This document shows, in pieces, positions 46,836 to 54,829 of a DNA stretch of 64,000 nt. The notes under the pieces were generated by a model that saw only the letters and a list, made by a program, of their open reading frames with translations, had not been told where the DNA came from and did not search any database. Position 1 is the first letter of the stretch; the number at the start of each line of letters is the position of its first letter. Source of the stretch: Gordonia jinghuaiqii (GTDB lineage Bacteria; Actinomycetota; Actinomycetes; Mycobacteriales; Mycobacteriaceae); contig NZ_CP059491.1 in the NCBI RefSeq assembly GCF_014041935.1, forward strand, positions 1,860,001 through 1,924,000, written 5' to 3'. Made by a program: the position numbers and the translations under genes.

Positions 46836-48101
46836 TCAGCGGGCTGGACCTGATGGTAGTTCGTAGCGGGCGGGGAACCGTGTCATCCCGCGTGTCAGCA
46901 GGGTGGGTGCCCAGGAGATCGGGTCGTCGGGGTCCGGCGAGAGTCCGGGGAGCCGGTCGATGACGGTGGGCACCGCGATGGCGGTCTCGAGTCTGGCCAG
47001 GGGAGCGCCGAGGCAGTAGTGCAGTCCGGCGCTGAAACCCAGCTGACGTCCGGGGCGGCGCGAGATGTCGAAGGTCTCCGGATGCTCGAAGGCGTCCGGG
47101 TCGCGGTTGGCGCTGGAGAGGAAGAGGAAGACCCGCTCGCCGGCGCTCATCCGCTTGCCGCGCCAGACCATGTCCTCGGTCACCAACCGCACGACGCTCT
47201 TCGCAGGTCCGTCGAAACGGAGCAGTTCCTCGACCAGCCCGTTGACCGCTGCGGGATCGGTGCGATCGAGCGCGGCCTGCTGTGCGGGGTGCTCCAGCAG
47301 AGCCGAGATGCCGTTGCCGATGAGATTCGTCGTCGTCTCGTGTCCGGCGAACAGCAGGAGCACGCCGGTGGCGATGACCTCGTCATGGCTGAGCGAGTCG
47401 TCGTTCTCCCGCGCCGCGATCAGCATCGAGAGCAGGTCGTCGGATGGGCGCCTCTCGTGTGCCTCGACCAGGTCGCCGAGGTACCCGGTGAGTTCGGTCA
47501 TGCCCTGCGCCCCGCGGCGGTGGCGGTCCTCGTCGCCGAGACTGCCGAAGACCAGCCCGCTGATCTGGTCGGACCAGTCTTTGAAACGGCCACGGTCCTG
47601 CCGAGGTACGCCGAGCATCTCGGCGATGACCGACGCGGTGAGTGGGTAGGCGTAGTCGCCGATGAGGTCGATGTGGCTGTCGCCCCGTGCGATGACCTTG
47701 TCGAGGAGTTCGTTCGCGATGGTCTCGATCGCCGGCCGCATCCGTGACACCGAGCGCGGCGTGAACGCCCGGCTCAGCAGCCGCCGAAGTCGTGTGTGGT
47801 CGGGCGGATCCTTGAAGACCATCCAGTTGTCGAGCACCCCGAAGGCCTCGCGCAGCAGGGGGTCGGTGCCGGGACGGCTGAGTACCTTCTCGCGGTAGGG
47901 CGTGATGCGGTTGGAGGTGAACCGGGGCTCTTTGAGTGCCTCGGTGACATCGCTGAACGAGGTGATGAACCAGGAGCGGTACTTCGCGTTCCAGTGGACC
48001 GGGTCGTCCTCGCGCAGAGCCGCGAACATCGGATAGGGATCGGCGAGGGCTGCGGGATCGAGCAGGTCGACGCTGCTCACCTCCACTTCCGATGTGCTCA
48101 T
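46836..48101 (-). CDS. Cytochrome P450 of the catabolic regulon
   Basis: Soluble bacterial P450 of 421 residues. The I-helix oxygen-activation motif is LLFAGHETTTN, the ExxR pair is in VEELLRFDG, and the haem-binding loop GFSAGLHYCLGAPLAR places the ligand at Cys363. All catalytic features are intact. Likely hydroxylates the pathway substrate, with electrons perhaps from the plant-type reductase at 53257, since no ferredoxin gene is present. GGAGG before ATG 48101, which overlaps the thiolase stop by 4 bp. Confidence 0.88.
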   Translation of the reverse strand: MSTSEVEVSSVDLLDPAALADPYPMFAALREDDPVHWNAKYRSWFITSFSDVTEALKEPRFTSNRITPYREKVLSRPGTDPLLREAFGVLDNWMVFKDPPDHTRLRRLLSRAFTPRSVSRMRPAIETIANELLDKVIARGDSHIDLIGDYAYPLTASVIAEMLGVPRQDRGRFKDWSDQISGLVFGSLGDEDRHRRGAQGMTELTGYLGDLVEAHERRPSDDLLSMLIAARENDDSLSHDEVIATGVLLLFAGHETTTNLIGNGISALLEHPAQQAALDRTDPAAVNGLVEELLRFDGPAKSVVRLVTEDMVWRGKRMSAGERVFLFLSSANRDPDAFEHPETFDISRRPGRQLGFSAGLHYCLGAPLARLETAIAVPTVIDRLPGLSPDPDDPISWAPTLLTRGMTRFPARYELPSGPAR

Positions 48102-49228
48102 GATGCCTCCAGAATTGTTATGACACAGGCGTTTCCATCCAGGACCGACACCCCGCCGCCCATCGTCTCGACCAGGCCGAGCCGCGCCGAGTCGACCTGC
48201 CTGGCGGCTGCCTGCCCGCGGAGCTGCCAGGTGATCTCGGCGATCTGGGCGAGACCGGTGGCGCCCAGCGGATGGCCTCGGGACAGCAGTCCGCCCGACG
48301 GGTTGACCGGCATGGCACCGCCGAGTGAGGTCGTCCCGGCCACCACCGCGGCGCCGCCCTCACCCACCGCGGCGATACCGAGGGCCTCGGTGGTGACGAT
48401 CTCGCCGATGGTGAAGGCGTCGTGGACCTCGAAGACGTCGATGTCGCGGATGGAATCGATGGCGGCCGCCTCGAGTGCATCGGTGGCGGTGTCGCGGACG
48501 ATGTCGTGTCCCCACACATGCGCAGAGGACTGATCCCACACCCGCCCGCTGCGCATCGCGGCCGCGCGGACGGTGATCTCACCGGGGGTACCGGTGGCCG
48601 GCGCGAGAATCGCGGCGGCCGCACCGTCGCTGGTCGGGCAGCACTGCAGCAGCGTGAGGGGGTCGGCGATCATCCGTGACCCGAGTACCTCCTCGACGCT
48701 GACCCGATCGCGGAACGGCGCTCGGGGGTTGCCGACAGCATGTGCGCGGTTCTTCACCGAGACCGCCGCCAGCTGCTCGGTGGTCACGGCTCCGTCGTGG
48801 AGGTAGCGCGAGGCGCTCATCGCGTAGAGCGCGGGCATCGCGAGTCCGCTCACGCCCTCCGGGTCGGTCGCATCGGGGACGATGGGACCGGAGAACGCCG
48901 AGCTCATCTGTTCGACGCCGAGCGCGAGGACGCGCCCGTACCGGCCGGTGCGCACGGCCTCGTGTGCCTCGACGAACGCCGTTGTGCCGCTCGCGCAGGC
49001 GTTTTCCACCGTGATGATCGGAACTTCGGTGATGCCCAGACTGCGCAGCACGCGCTGCGCGACGCCCGGGGCCCCGAAGACCGTGCCCACCCACACCGCG
49101 TCGACGGAGTCGGTACCCGCGTCGCTCAGGGCCTCGGTCACGGCTTCGGCGGCCAGCGCGAGGAGGTCCCGGTCGGGTTGCCGGCCGAATCGGGACGTCC
49201 CGACGCCGTGCACGGCGACGCGGTTCAC
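48098..49228 (-). CDS. SCP-x type thiolase / acyl-CoA aldolase
   Basis: Thiolase-superfamily protein of 376 residues of the lipid-transfer (SCP-x/Ltp) branch. Nucleophile Cys78 is in TVENACASGTTAF; His269 is in EVHDAFTIGE and His319 in LLSRGHPLGATG. The final Cys-x-Gly of biosynthetic thiolases is replaced by GNACVITIL, as in Ltp2-type aldolases. Such proteins pair with DUF35 partners for retro-aldol or thiolytic cleavage of side chains. The DUF35 gene overlaps it by GTGA. Start is GTG 49228. Confidence 0.85.
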   Translation of the reverse strand: MNRVAVHGVGTSRFGRQPDRDLLALAAEAVTEALSDAGTDSVDAVWVGTVFGAPGVAQRVLRSLGITEVPIITVENACASGTTAFVEAHEAVRTGRYGRVLALGVEQMSSAFSGPIVPDATDPEGVSGLAMPALYAMSASRYLHDGAVTTEQLAAVSVKNRAHAVGNPRAPFRDRVSVEEVLGSRMIADPLTLLQCCPTSDGAAAAILAPATGTPGEITVRAAAMRSGRVWDQSSAHVWGHDIVRDTATDALEAAAIDSIRDIDVFEVHDAFTIGEIVTTEALGIAAVGEGGAAVVAGTTSLGGAMPVNPSGGLLSRGHPLGATGLAQIAEITWQLRGQAAARQVDSARLGLVETMGGGVSVLDGNACVITILEAS

Positions 49229-49614
49229 CGGTGCACCGCCTCGACACTCAGATCGCCGTCGGCCGACGGTTCGACGAGGCGCACCGCCGCCCCGATCGCC
49301 ACCGGGTTGCCGGTGACGTGCGCCAGGACGCGGGGGCCGTCGTCGAGGTCGACGTAGGCGATCTCATACGGCGGTACGTGCGGACCGACCGCGATGTTCA
49401 CCACGGTGCGGCTCCACACGGTCCCGGTGTCGCCGAAGTTCTCCGGAACGAGCTCGCCCGCGCAGCCGGGGCAACGCGCCCACCGGTAGGCGACGGCGCG
49501 AGCGCAGCGCGCGCAGCGCGAACCGGCGACGGTCCAGGCGCCGTGTCCGGCGCGTTCCATCACCGGCCGAGGGTCGACGCCGACCGGAGGTGAGAGCGAC
49601 TGGGTTGTGTTCAC
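49225..49614 (-). CDS. DUF35 OB-fold/zinc-ribbon acyl-CoA-associated protein
   Basis: Partner protein of 129 residues for the SCP-x thiolase. The rubredoxin-like zinc ribbon CARCARAVAYRWARCPGC carries two C-x2-C pairs, followed by an OB fold (GTVWSRTVVNIAVGPHVPPYEIAYVDLDDGPRVLAHVTG). GTG 49614 lies 6 nt after a -10 TATCTT, giving a leaderless transcript; a longer frame to 49668 would overlap the promoter. First gene of the leftward operon. Confidence 0.82.
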   Translation of the reverse strand: MNTTQSLSPPVGVDPRPVMERAGHGAWTVAGSRCARCARAVAYRWARCPGCAGELVPENFGDTGTVWSRTVVNIAVGPHVPPYEIAYVDLDDGPRVLAHVTGNPVAIGAAVRLVEPSADGDLSVEAVHR

Positions 49615-49620
49615 GATCAC

Positions 49621-49650
49621 AAGATAAACAGACGTAGGGCTGGTTATCAA
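49621..49650 (-). promoter_or_regulatory. Leftward promoter of the DUF35-thiolase-P450-TetR operon
   Basis: On the minus strand TTGATA (49650-49645) and TATCTT (49626-49621) are 18 bp apart. The -10 ends 6 nt before the GTG of the DUF35 gene. Confidence 0.65.
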
Positions 49651-49698
49651 GTCGGCCGGGTCGCCCATTGTGCTCGAAAGTCCTGCAGAAACTCCGTG

Positions 49699-49752
49699 TC
49701 AGCGACAACACTTGACATATGATAGTGAGGCGCATCACTATGAGGTCGCTGA
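49699..49752 (+). promoter_or_regulatory. Rightward promoter with nested operator dyads
   Basis: ATAGTGA at 49722-49728 and TCACTAT at 49735-49741 form a perfect 7-bp dyad with a 6-bp centre. A wider dyad, TCAGCGAC (49699-49706) with GTCGCTGA (49745-49752), encloses it. TTGACA (49712-49717) and CACTAT (49736-49741) are a -35/-10 pair 18 bp apart, so the inner dyad lies in the spacer and -10, where a TetR repressor would block transcription of the monooxygenase operon. Confidence 0.65.
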
Positions 49753-49809
49753 TAAATACACTGTCGTTTGGTCAACGGGTCGACGTCAGTTCCTACAGGG
49801 AGGTTCCAT

Positions 49810-50916
49810 ATGAGGTTTGGTCTGTTCGCGATGCCGGAGCATCCTCCGATCGAGAACTGGTCGCTGTCCTATGACCGGGACATCGACGAGATCGTCCTCG
49901 CGGAGAAGCTGGGATTCAGTGAGTTCTGGATCGGTGAGCACCACACGGGTGGCTACGAGAACGTCCCGATGCCCGAACTACTGCTCGCGAAGGCATCCGC
50001 GCTCACCAGCAGGATCCGGCTCGGCACCGGCGTCGTGAACCTCCCGTACCAGGACCCCTTCCAGGTCGCCGAGCGCCTGGCGTTCCTCGATCACCTCACG
50101 CACGGCCGGCTGGAGTACGGGTTCGGCGGTGGCGGTCTGCCGACCGACCAGGCGCTGTTCCAGCTGGAACGTTCCGAGGCAGCACCCCGCACCGCGGAGG
50201 CCCTCGAGATCATCTGGCAGCTCCTCACCTCCGACGAGCCGGTCACGTACGAAGGCGTGTACTGGAAGTACGAGAACCGTCAGCTCCAGGTCGGGCCGTA
50301 CCAGGACGTTCCGCCGTTCGCCATCGCGGGGCTGACCGGAACACACAACTATGCCCGGTGCGGCGCCAAGGGCTGGAAGGCGCTCAGCGTCTACTTCGCA
50401 CCCGGTGACAACAACGGTTACCCCAACGCGCCCGACCTCGCGGCGCACGCCGCGGCGCTGGTCGGTGCGGCGCAGGAGAACGGGCTCGACCCCGACCTCG
50501 CGCGCCAGAACTGGCGGATCACCCGTGAGGTCTACGTGTCCGACAGCAAGGATCAGGCCATGAAGGAGATCAGGGAAGGCGTACACCGCTCGTATGAGTA
50601 CCTGTTGGGACTCGGTCTCGGTGCTCTCATGAAGAAGGGGGAGGGCATGGACGACGCCGAGCTCACCTTCGAGTGGATGGTCGAGGAGATTCCGTGGATC
50701 ATCGGCAGTCCCGAGGACTGCACCCGTCAGATCCGTGAACTCGAGGAGGTCACCGGAGGTTTCGGGACGTTCCTGATCAACAGCCGCGACTGGGTGACCA
50801 CCGACAAGTGGAACCGGTCGCTCGAGTTGTTCGCCCGCTACGTCACCCCGCAGTTCACCCCTCGGGAGAACATGGCCCGGCGCAACCGGCTCGCACGTAC
50901 CGCGCTGGGGGTGTGA
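49810..50916 (+). CDS. Luciferase-like FMN-dependent monooxygenase
   Basis: Flavin monooxygenase of 368 residues of the bacterial luciferase/LimB type (MRFGLFAMPEHPP; EFWIGEHHTGGYENVPMPELLLA; SRIRLGTGVVNLPYQDPFQVAERLAFLDHLTHGRLEYGFGGG). It needs reduced FMN, presumably from the flavin reductase five genes downstream. Limonene-monooxygenase-like or Baeyer-Villiger type II chemistry is possible. GGGAGG 7 nt before ATG 49810. First gene of the rightward operon. Confidence 0.85.
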   Translation: MRFGLFAMPEHPPIENWSLSYDRDIDEIVLAEKLGFSEFWIGEHHTGGYENVPMPELLLAKASALTSRIRLGTGVVNLPYQDPFQVAERLAFLDHLTHGRLEYGFGGGGLPTDQALFQLERSEAAPRTAEALEIIWQLLTSDEPVTYEGVYWKYENRQLQVGPYQDVPPFAIAGLTGTHNYARCGAKGWKALSVYFAPGDNNGYPNAPDLAAHAAALVGAAQENGLDPDLARQNWRITREVYVSDSKDQAMKEIREGVHRSYEYLLGLGLGALMKKGEGMDDAELTFEWMVEEIPWIIGSPEDCTRQIRELEEVTGGFGTFLINSRDWVTTDKWNRSLELFARYVTPQFTPRENMARRNRLARTALGV

Positions 50917-50921
50917 CCGTG

Positions 50922-51746
50922 ATGAGTGGATATGACGACGCATTCGCCGGCCGGACTGCACTTGTCACCGGTGGAGGAAGTGGAATAGGCAAGGCCATCA
51001 CCGCGTCTCTGCTCGACGCGGGTGCCAATGTGGTGGTGCTCGAGAAGAGCGGGGACAACATCGAGACGGCCGCAGCCGAACTCGGCAACTCCGACCGGTT
51101 GGCCTGGCATGAGGGGTCGGTGGCTTCCAAGGCCGATGTGCGTGCGGCTTTCGCGCTGGCCCACAACACCTTCGGGACTGTCCATCATCTGGTCAACAAC
51201 GCCGGTACGGCATCGTTGTCGCTGATCCGCGACTGCTCCGAGGAAGAGTGGGACCTGATCGTCGACACTCTCCTCAAGGGGACGTTCCTGTGCACTCAGG
51301 CCTTCGCCGATCAGGCGATCACCGCGGGCGAGGGCGGCTCGATCGTCAACATCTCCTCGCTCAACGCGATCGCGGCCACCGACGGTCTCGGCCACTACTG
51401 TGCGGCGAAGGCCGGTGTCCTGCAGTTCACCAAGGTGAGTGCCGGCGAGTTGGGACGCCACGGCATCCGGGTCAACTCGATCGGTCCGGGCACTGTCGAC
51501 ACGCCGCTGGGCGCGGGCTTCACGGTCGGACAGATCGGCCAGGAGTTCCTCGATCGCACCCTGATCAGTCCGCCGCGGCATCAACACGCGAGCGACATCG
51601 CCGACATCGCCATGTTCCTGATGTCGGCCCAGGCGGCGCGCGTCACCGGGCACTTCATCCCCGTCGACGGGGGCCAGCACGTGCGCGGTCTCCACTCGTA
51701 CTGGGATGTGGCCGAGGCGCAAGGACTGGTCAGCCGACCCGCGTGA
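50922..51746 (+). CDS. SDR-family dehydrogenase
   Basis: Classical short-chain dehydrogenase of 274 residues. Cofactor motif TGGGSGIG near residue 16, NNAG (HHLVNNAGTAS), catalytic Ser in NISSLNAIA and YCAAK for Tyr/Lys. An acid residue at the end of beta-2 (VVVLEKSG) suggests NAD rather than NADP. It may oxidise the alcohol made by the P450. GTG 50919 and ATG 50922 are adjacent starts; it follows the monooxygenase by 5 bp. Confidence 0.85.
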   Translation: MSGYDDAFAGRTALVTGGGSGIGKAITASLLDAGANVVVLEKSGDNIETAAAELGNSDRLAWHEGSVASKADVRAAFALAHNTFGTVHHLVNNAGTASLSLIRDCSEEEWDLIVDTLLKGTFLCTQAFADQAITAGEGGSIVNISSLNAIAATDGLGHYCAAKAGVLQFTKVSAGELGRHGIRVNSIGPGTVDTPLGAGFTVGQIGQEFLDRTLISPPRHQHASDIADIAMFLMSAQAARVTGHFIPVDGGQHVRGLHSYWDVAEAQGLVSRPA

Positions 51747-51759
51747 ACCCGTACCCGCC

Positions 51760-51787
51760 AGCCGAGGACAGACAGCCGAGGACAGAC
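51760..51787 (+). repeat. 14-bp duplication before the CoA ligase start
   Basis: AGCCGAGGACAGAC occurs twice in tandem (51760-51773, 51774-51787), ending 4 bp before the ATG. It duplicates the GAGG that serves as ribosome binding site. Confidence 0.7.
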
Positions 51788-51791
51788 ATCG

Positions 51792-53222
51792 ATGACCCCA
51801 TCACACACGCTCGCCCCCGACACCGTCACCGGTGACCGAGAGGTGACGCCCGCCGAGCGCCGCTACTGGGACGAGGCACGCGAGACATGCGATCCCGCCG
51901 ACCGGGACCGTCGCATCCTCGAACGGATGCAGCAACAGCTCCGGTATGTGTACGAGGAGCTGCCGTTCTACCGGAGACACTACGACCGTGCCGGTTTCCG
52001 CCCCGAACACGTGACCTCACTCGCGGACTTCACCGCGAAGGTGCCGATCATCACCAAGAAGATGCTCGTCGAGGATCAGCGCGAGCACCCGCCGTTCGGC
52101 TCCTACACAAAGGATTTCGGCGTCGGAGGCATCGCGCGCGTTCACGGTTCGTCCGGCACGTCGGGCACCCCCACGATGTACGCAGTCTCGCGGCGCGACT
52201 GGGACCGCGCCGCCGATGTCCACGCGATGGCGCAGTGGTGTGCCGGTGTCCGGCCCGACGACATCGTGCAGATCGGGTTCCCGTTCGGGCTGTTCTTCGG
52301 CGGTTGGGGTGTCCTGCAGGGTGTCGAACGCATCGGTGCCACGGTCTTCCCCCTTGGTGTCACCGACTCCGAGAAGCACATCGAGATGATCGGCACACTC
52401 GGTTCGACCGTGTTCAGCGCGACGCCGTCGTACTGCATCCACCTGTTGTCGGTGGCCGAGCGCATGGGGGTCGACCTGCGTGCGAGCCCGGTCCGGCACG
52501 TGCTGGTCGGCGGAGAACCGGGCGGCAGCTTGCCCGGAACGCGACGGATCATCGAAGAAGGCTGGGGCGCAACGGTCGCCGACGCCGGATCGACGTCGGA
52601 GATGTACCCGTTCCAGACCAGCGTGGGATGCGAGGCCGGAACCGGCACCCACCTGATCACCGACGAGGTGTACACCGAGGTCGTCGATCGCGACGATCCC
52701 AACGCGGCGATCCCGACCGGCGAACGCGGTGCGGTCGTCTACACGCACCTGTGGCGCGAATCCCAGCCGATGATCCGCTTCGCCCCGGGCGACGAGACCT
52801 ATCTCGACGACGCGCCGTGCCCGTGCGGGCGAACCTATCCGCGCATGCCCGAGGGGGTCCTGGGGCGTCTCGACGACATGCTCGTCATCCGCGGCGCCAA
52901 CATCTATCCCAGTGCCGTCGAGACCGCCCTGCGCGACATCCCCGAACTCGGGCCGGAGTTCCGGATTCATGTCACCACCCAAGGCGCACTCGACGAGATC
53001 GCCGTGCATGCCGAGGTGTCGGCGGCCACCGACGACGCCTGGCACGCCGCGGGCCCCGACCGACACGGTGATGAGCGGGCCGCTCTGGTGGAGCGGGCCG
53101 AAGCCGTCCTCCGGCATCGGCTCGGTATCCGGGTCCCGTTCGAGGTGCTCGCCCCGGGGACCCTGGAACCGACCACGTTCAAGGCGCGCCGCGTCATCGA
53201 CACCCGCGGGGTGCGTTGGTGA
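51792..53222 (+). CDS. PaaK-like aryl/acyl-CoA ligase
   Basis: AMP-forming ligase of 476 residues of the phenylacetate-CoA ligase family. The family N-terminus LRYVYEELPFYRRHYDRAGF, the phosphate loop HGSSGTSGTPTMYAV, the DAGSTSEMYPFQ motif, the hinge region GRLDDMLVIRGANIYPSAVE and a C-terminal PaaK-type lid are in order. A CPCGRTYPR element is also present. It probably activates a ring-cleavage or side-chain acid as CoA thioester for the thiolase. The substrate may be non-aromatic. Confidence 0.85.
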   Translation: MTPSHTLAPDTVTGDREVTPAERRYWDEARETCDPADRDRRILERMQQQLRYVYEELPFYRRHYDRAGFRPEHVTSLADFTAKVPIITKKMLVEDQREHPPFGSYTKDFGVGGIARVHGSSGTSGTPTMYAVSRRDWDRAADVHAMAQWCAGVRPDDIVQIGFPFGLFFGGWGVLQGVERIGATVFPLGVTDSEKHIEMIGTLGSTVFSATPSYCIHLLSVAERMGVDLRASPVRHVLVGGEPGGSLPGTRRIIEEGWGATVADAGSTSEMYPFQTSVGCEAGTGTHLITDEVYTEVVDRDDPNAAIPTGERGAVVYTHLWRESQPMIRFAPGDETYLDDAPCPCGRTYPRMPEGVLGRLDDMLVIRGANIYPSAVETALRDIPELGPEFRIHVTTQGALDEIAVHAEVSAATDDAWHAAGPDRHGDERAALVERAEAVLRHRLGIRVPFEVLAPGTLEPTTFKARRVIDTRGVRW

Positions 53223-53256
53223 CCCTGGTGGCGCCCGCACCCCGGCCCGGTGTCTC

Positions 53257-54258
53257 ATGACCCGGACGGTCGGAACCGCGATCGCCGGATCATCCGCCGG
53301 GGGAACGCCTGCCGACACCGAGTGGAGGCGGGTGATCGTCACCGACATATGTGAGCAGGGCATCGACGTGGTGAGCCTGACGCTGGGCACCGACGACGGG
53401 ACCGCGCTGCCGGACTGGTCTCCGGGTGCCCACGTCGATGTCGATCTGGGCGACGACCTGGTCCGGCAGTACTCCCTGTGCGGGACACCCGGGGCGCCGA
53501 CGTGGCGGGTGGCGGTGCTGCGGGAGCGTGAGAGCCGGGGCGGATCGGAACGCGCTCACCGCCTGACCCCCGGCGACCACGTGCGAGTCCGGGGTCCGCG
53601 CAACCACTTTCGTCTCGACGATGCACAGGAGTACCTCTTCATCGCGGGCGGGATCGGGGTCACGCCGATCCTGCCGATGATCGGTCATGCCGAGGAGTCC
53701 GGGATCGCCTGGACCCTGCACTACGGCGGACGGACGCGGGACTCGATGGCGTTCCTCGACGAGCTCGGGACATACGGCGGCAAGGTGCATCTGTACCCCC
53801 AGGACAGCGTGGGTCTGCTCGACCTGCCGCGGATTCTCGGCGAACCCCGCGCGCGCGTGGGGGTGTACTGCTGCGGACCGGAGGGTCTGCTGGCGGCCGC
53901 CGAGGCCGCGGCCGCCGCCTGGCCGGCCGGCTCGCTGCACACCGAGCGGTTCAGTCCGGTCGAACCCGTCGGTCCACGCGCGGGCGACACCGCGTTCGAG
54001 GTCGAGTGCCGGTTGTCCGGGGTGACCGTGACGGTCGCCGATGACGAGACGATCCTCGAGGCCGTCGAGCGGACGGGCGGGGTGATCGTCGCCGCCTCGT
54101 GTCGAGAGGGCACGTGCGGGACCTGTGAGGCGACTGTGCTCGACGGCGTACCCGATCATCGCGACTCGGTGCTGACCGACGACGAACGGGATTCCGGCGA
54201 GGTGATCCTGACCTGCGTGTCGCGTGCGTGCACATCGCGCCTGGTTCTCGACCTGTGA
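53257..54258 (+). CDS. Flavin and [2Fe-2S] oxidoreductase (VanB/phthalate dioxygenase reductase type)
   Basis: Electron-transfer protein of 333 residues. An FMN-binding domain (RQYSLCGTPG) is followed by the NAD domain (AGGIGVTPILPMI ... YCCGPEGLL) and a C-terminal plant-type ferredoxin with cluster cysteines in ASCREGTCGTCEATVLDG and ILTCVSRA. No terminal Rieske oxygenase is encoded nearby, so the P450 of the divergent operon is the likeliest acceptor. Because the ferredoxin is fused, the missing separate ferredoxin is explained. Confidence 0.85.
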   Translation: MTRTVGTAIAGSSAGGTPADTEWRRVIVTDICEQGIDVVSLTLGTDDGTALPDWSPGAHVDVDLGDDLVRQYSLCGTPGAPTWRVAVLRERESRGGSERAHRLTPGDHVRVRGPRNHFRLDDAQEYLFIAGGIGVTPILPMIGHAEESGIAWTLHYGGRTRDSMAFLDELGTYGGKVHLYPQDSVGLLDLPRILGEPRARVGVYCCGPEGLLAAAEAAAAAWPAGSLHTERFSPVEPVGPRAGDTAFEVECRLSGVTVTVADDETILEAVERTGGVIVAASCREGTCGTCEATVLDGVPDHRDSVLTDDERDSGEVILTCVSRACTSRLVLDL

Positions 54259-54271
54259 GGAGAGGAGCATC

Positions 54272-54829
54272 ATGACGGAGTCGCAAGCATTGACCGGGAC
54301 GCAGATCGCCACAGGCACGGAGGGGATCGACGCAATGGGGATCGACGCAATCCGGTTGCGAGAAGTGTTCGCGAGCTTCCCTTCCGGGGTCGTCGCGGTG
54401 TGCGCCCTGCGTGACGGGCGCCCCCTGGGTATGGCCGCGAGCACTTTCACGGCGGTGTCGCTCGACCCGCCGCTGGTGTCGGTGTGTATCCAGCGGAGCT
54501 CTCAGACATGGCCGCTCCTGCGAGAGTCCACACGGTTGGGGGTCACGATCCTCGCCGAACAACACGGGGCGGCGTGCCGGACACTCTCGATGAAAGAGGG
54601 TGACCGTTTCTCCGGTGTCGACTTCGACGTCCACGACGACGGAAGCGTCGTCCTGCGGGGAGCCAGCGGATGGCTGACCACCACCCTGCATGCCGAGATC
54701 GACGCCGGCGACCACGTGGTCGCACTGCTGCGGGTGCAGGCGCTGGACACCGACCCGGCAAGTGCGCCGCTCGTCTTCCACCGCAGCGGGTTTCACCGGC
54801 TGGTGCCCGCCGGAGGGAGTTCGTCATGA
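54272..54829 (+). CDS. Flavin reductase (HpaC/RutF-like)
   Basis: NAD(P)H:flavin oxidoreductase of 185 residues supplying reduced FMN to the luciferase-like monooxygenase. The flavin-binding pattern is FPSGVVAVCALRDGRPLGMAASTFTAVSLDPPLVSVCI, with HDDGSVVLRGASGWLTTTLHAEIDAGDHVVALLRV in the second half. GGAGAGGAG upstream selects ATG 54272. A 15-bp duplication near the start encodes GIDAM/GIDAI. The stop overlaps the next ATG. Confidence 0.85.
   Translation: MTESQALTGTQIATGTEGIDAMGIDAIRLREVFASFPSGVVAVCALRDGRPLGMAASTFTAVSLDPPLVSVCIQRSSQTWPLLRESTRLGVTILAEQHGAACRTLSMKEGDRFSGVDFDVHDDGSVVLRGASGWLTTTLHAEIDAGDHVVALLRVQALDTDPASAPLVFHRSGFHRLVPAGGSSS
54323..54352 (+). repeat. 15-bp duplication at the flavin reductase N-terminus
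   Basis: GGGATCGACGCAATG at 54323-54337 is followed by GGGATCGACGCAATC at 54338-54352, encoding GIDAM then GIDAI. Confidence 0.8.

Noticed and set aside
53257..54258. Reductase of a Rieske dioxygenase
   Set aside because: No oxygenase alpha or beta subunit is encoded in the window; the P450 is the likelier partner, though this is not shown.
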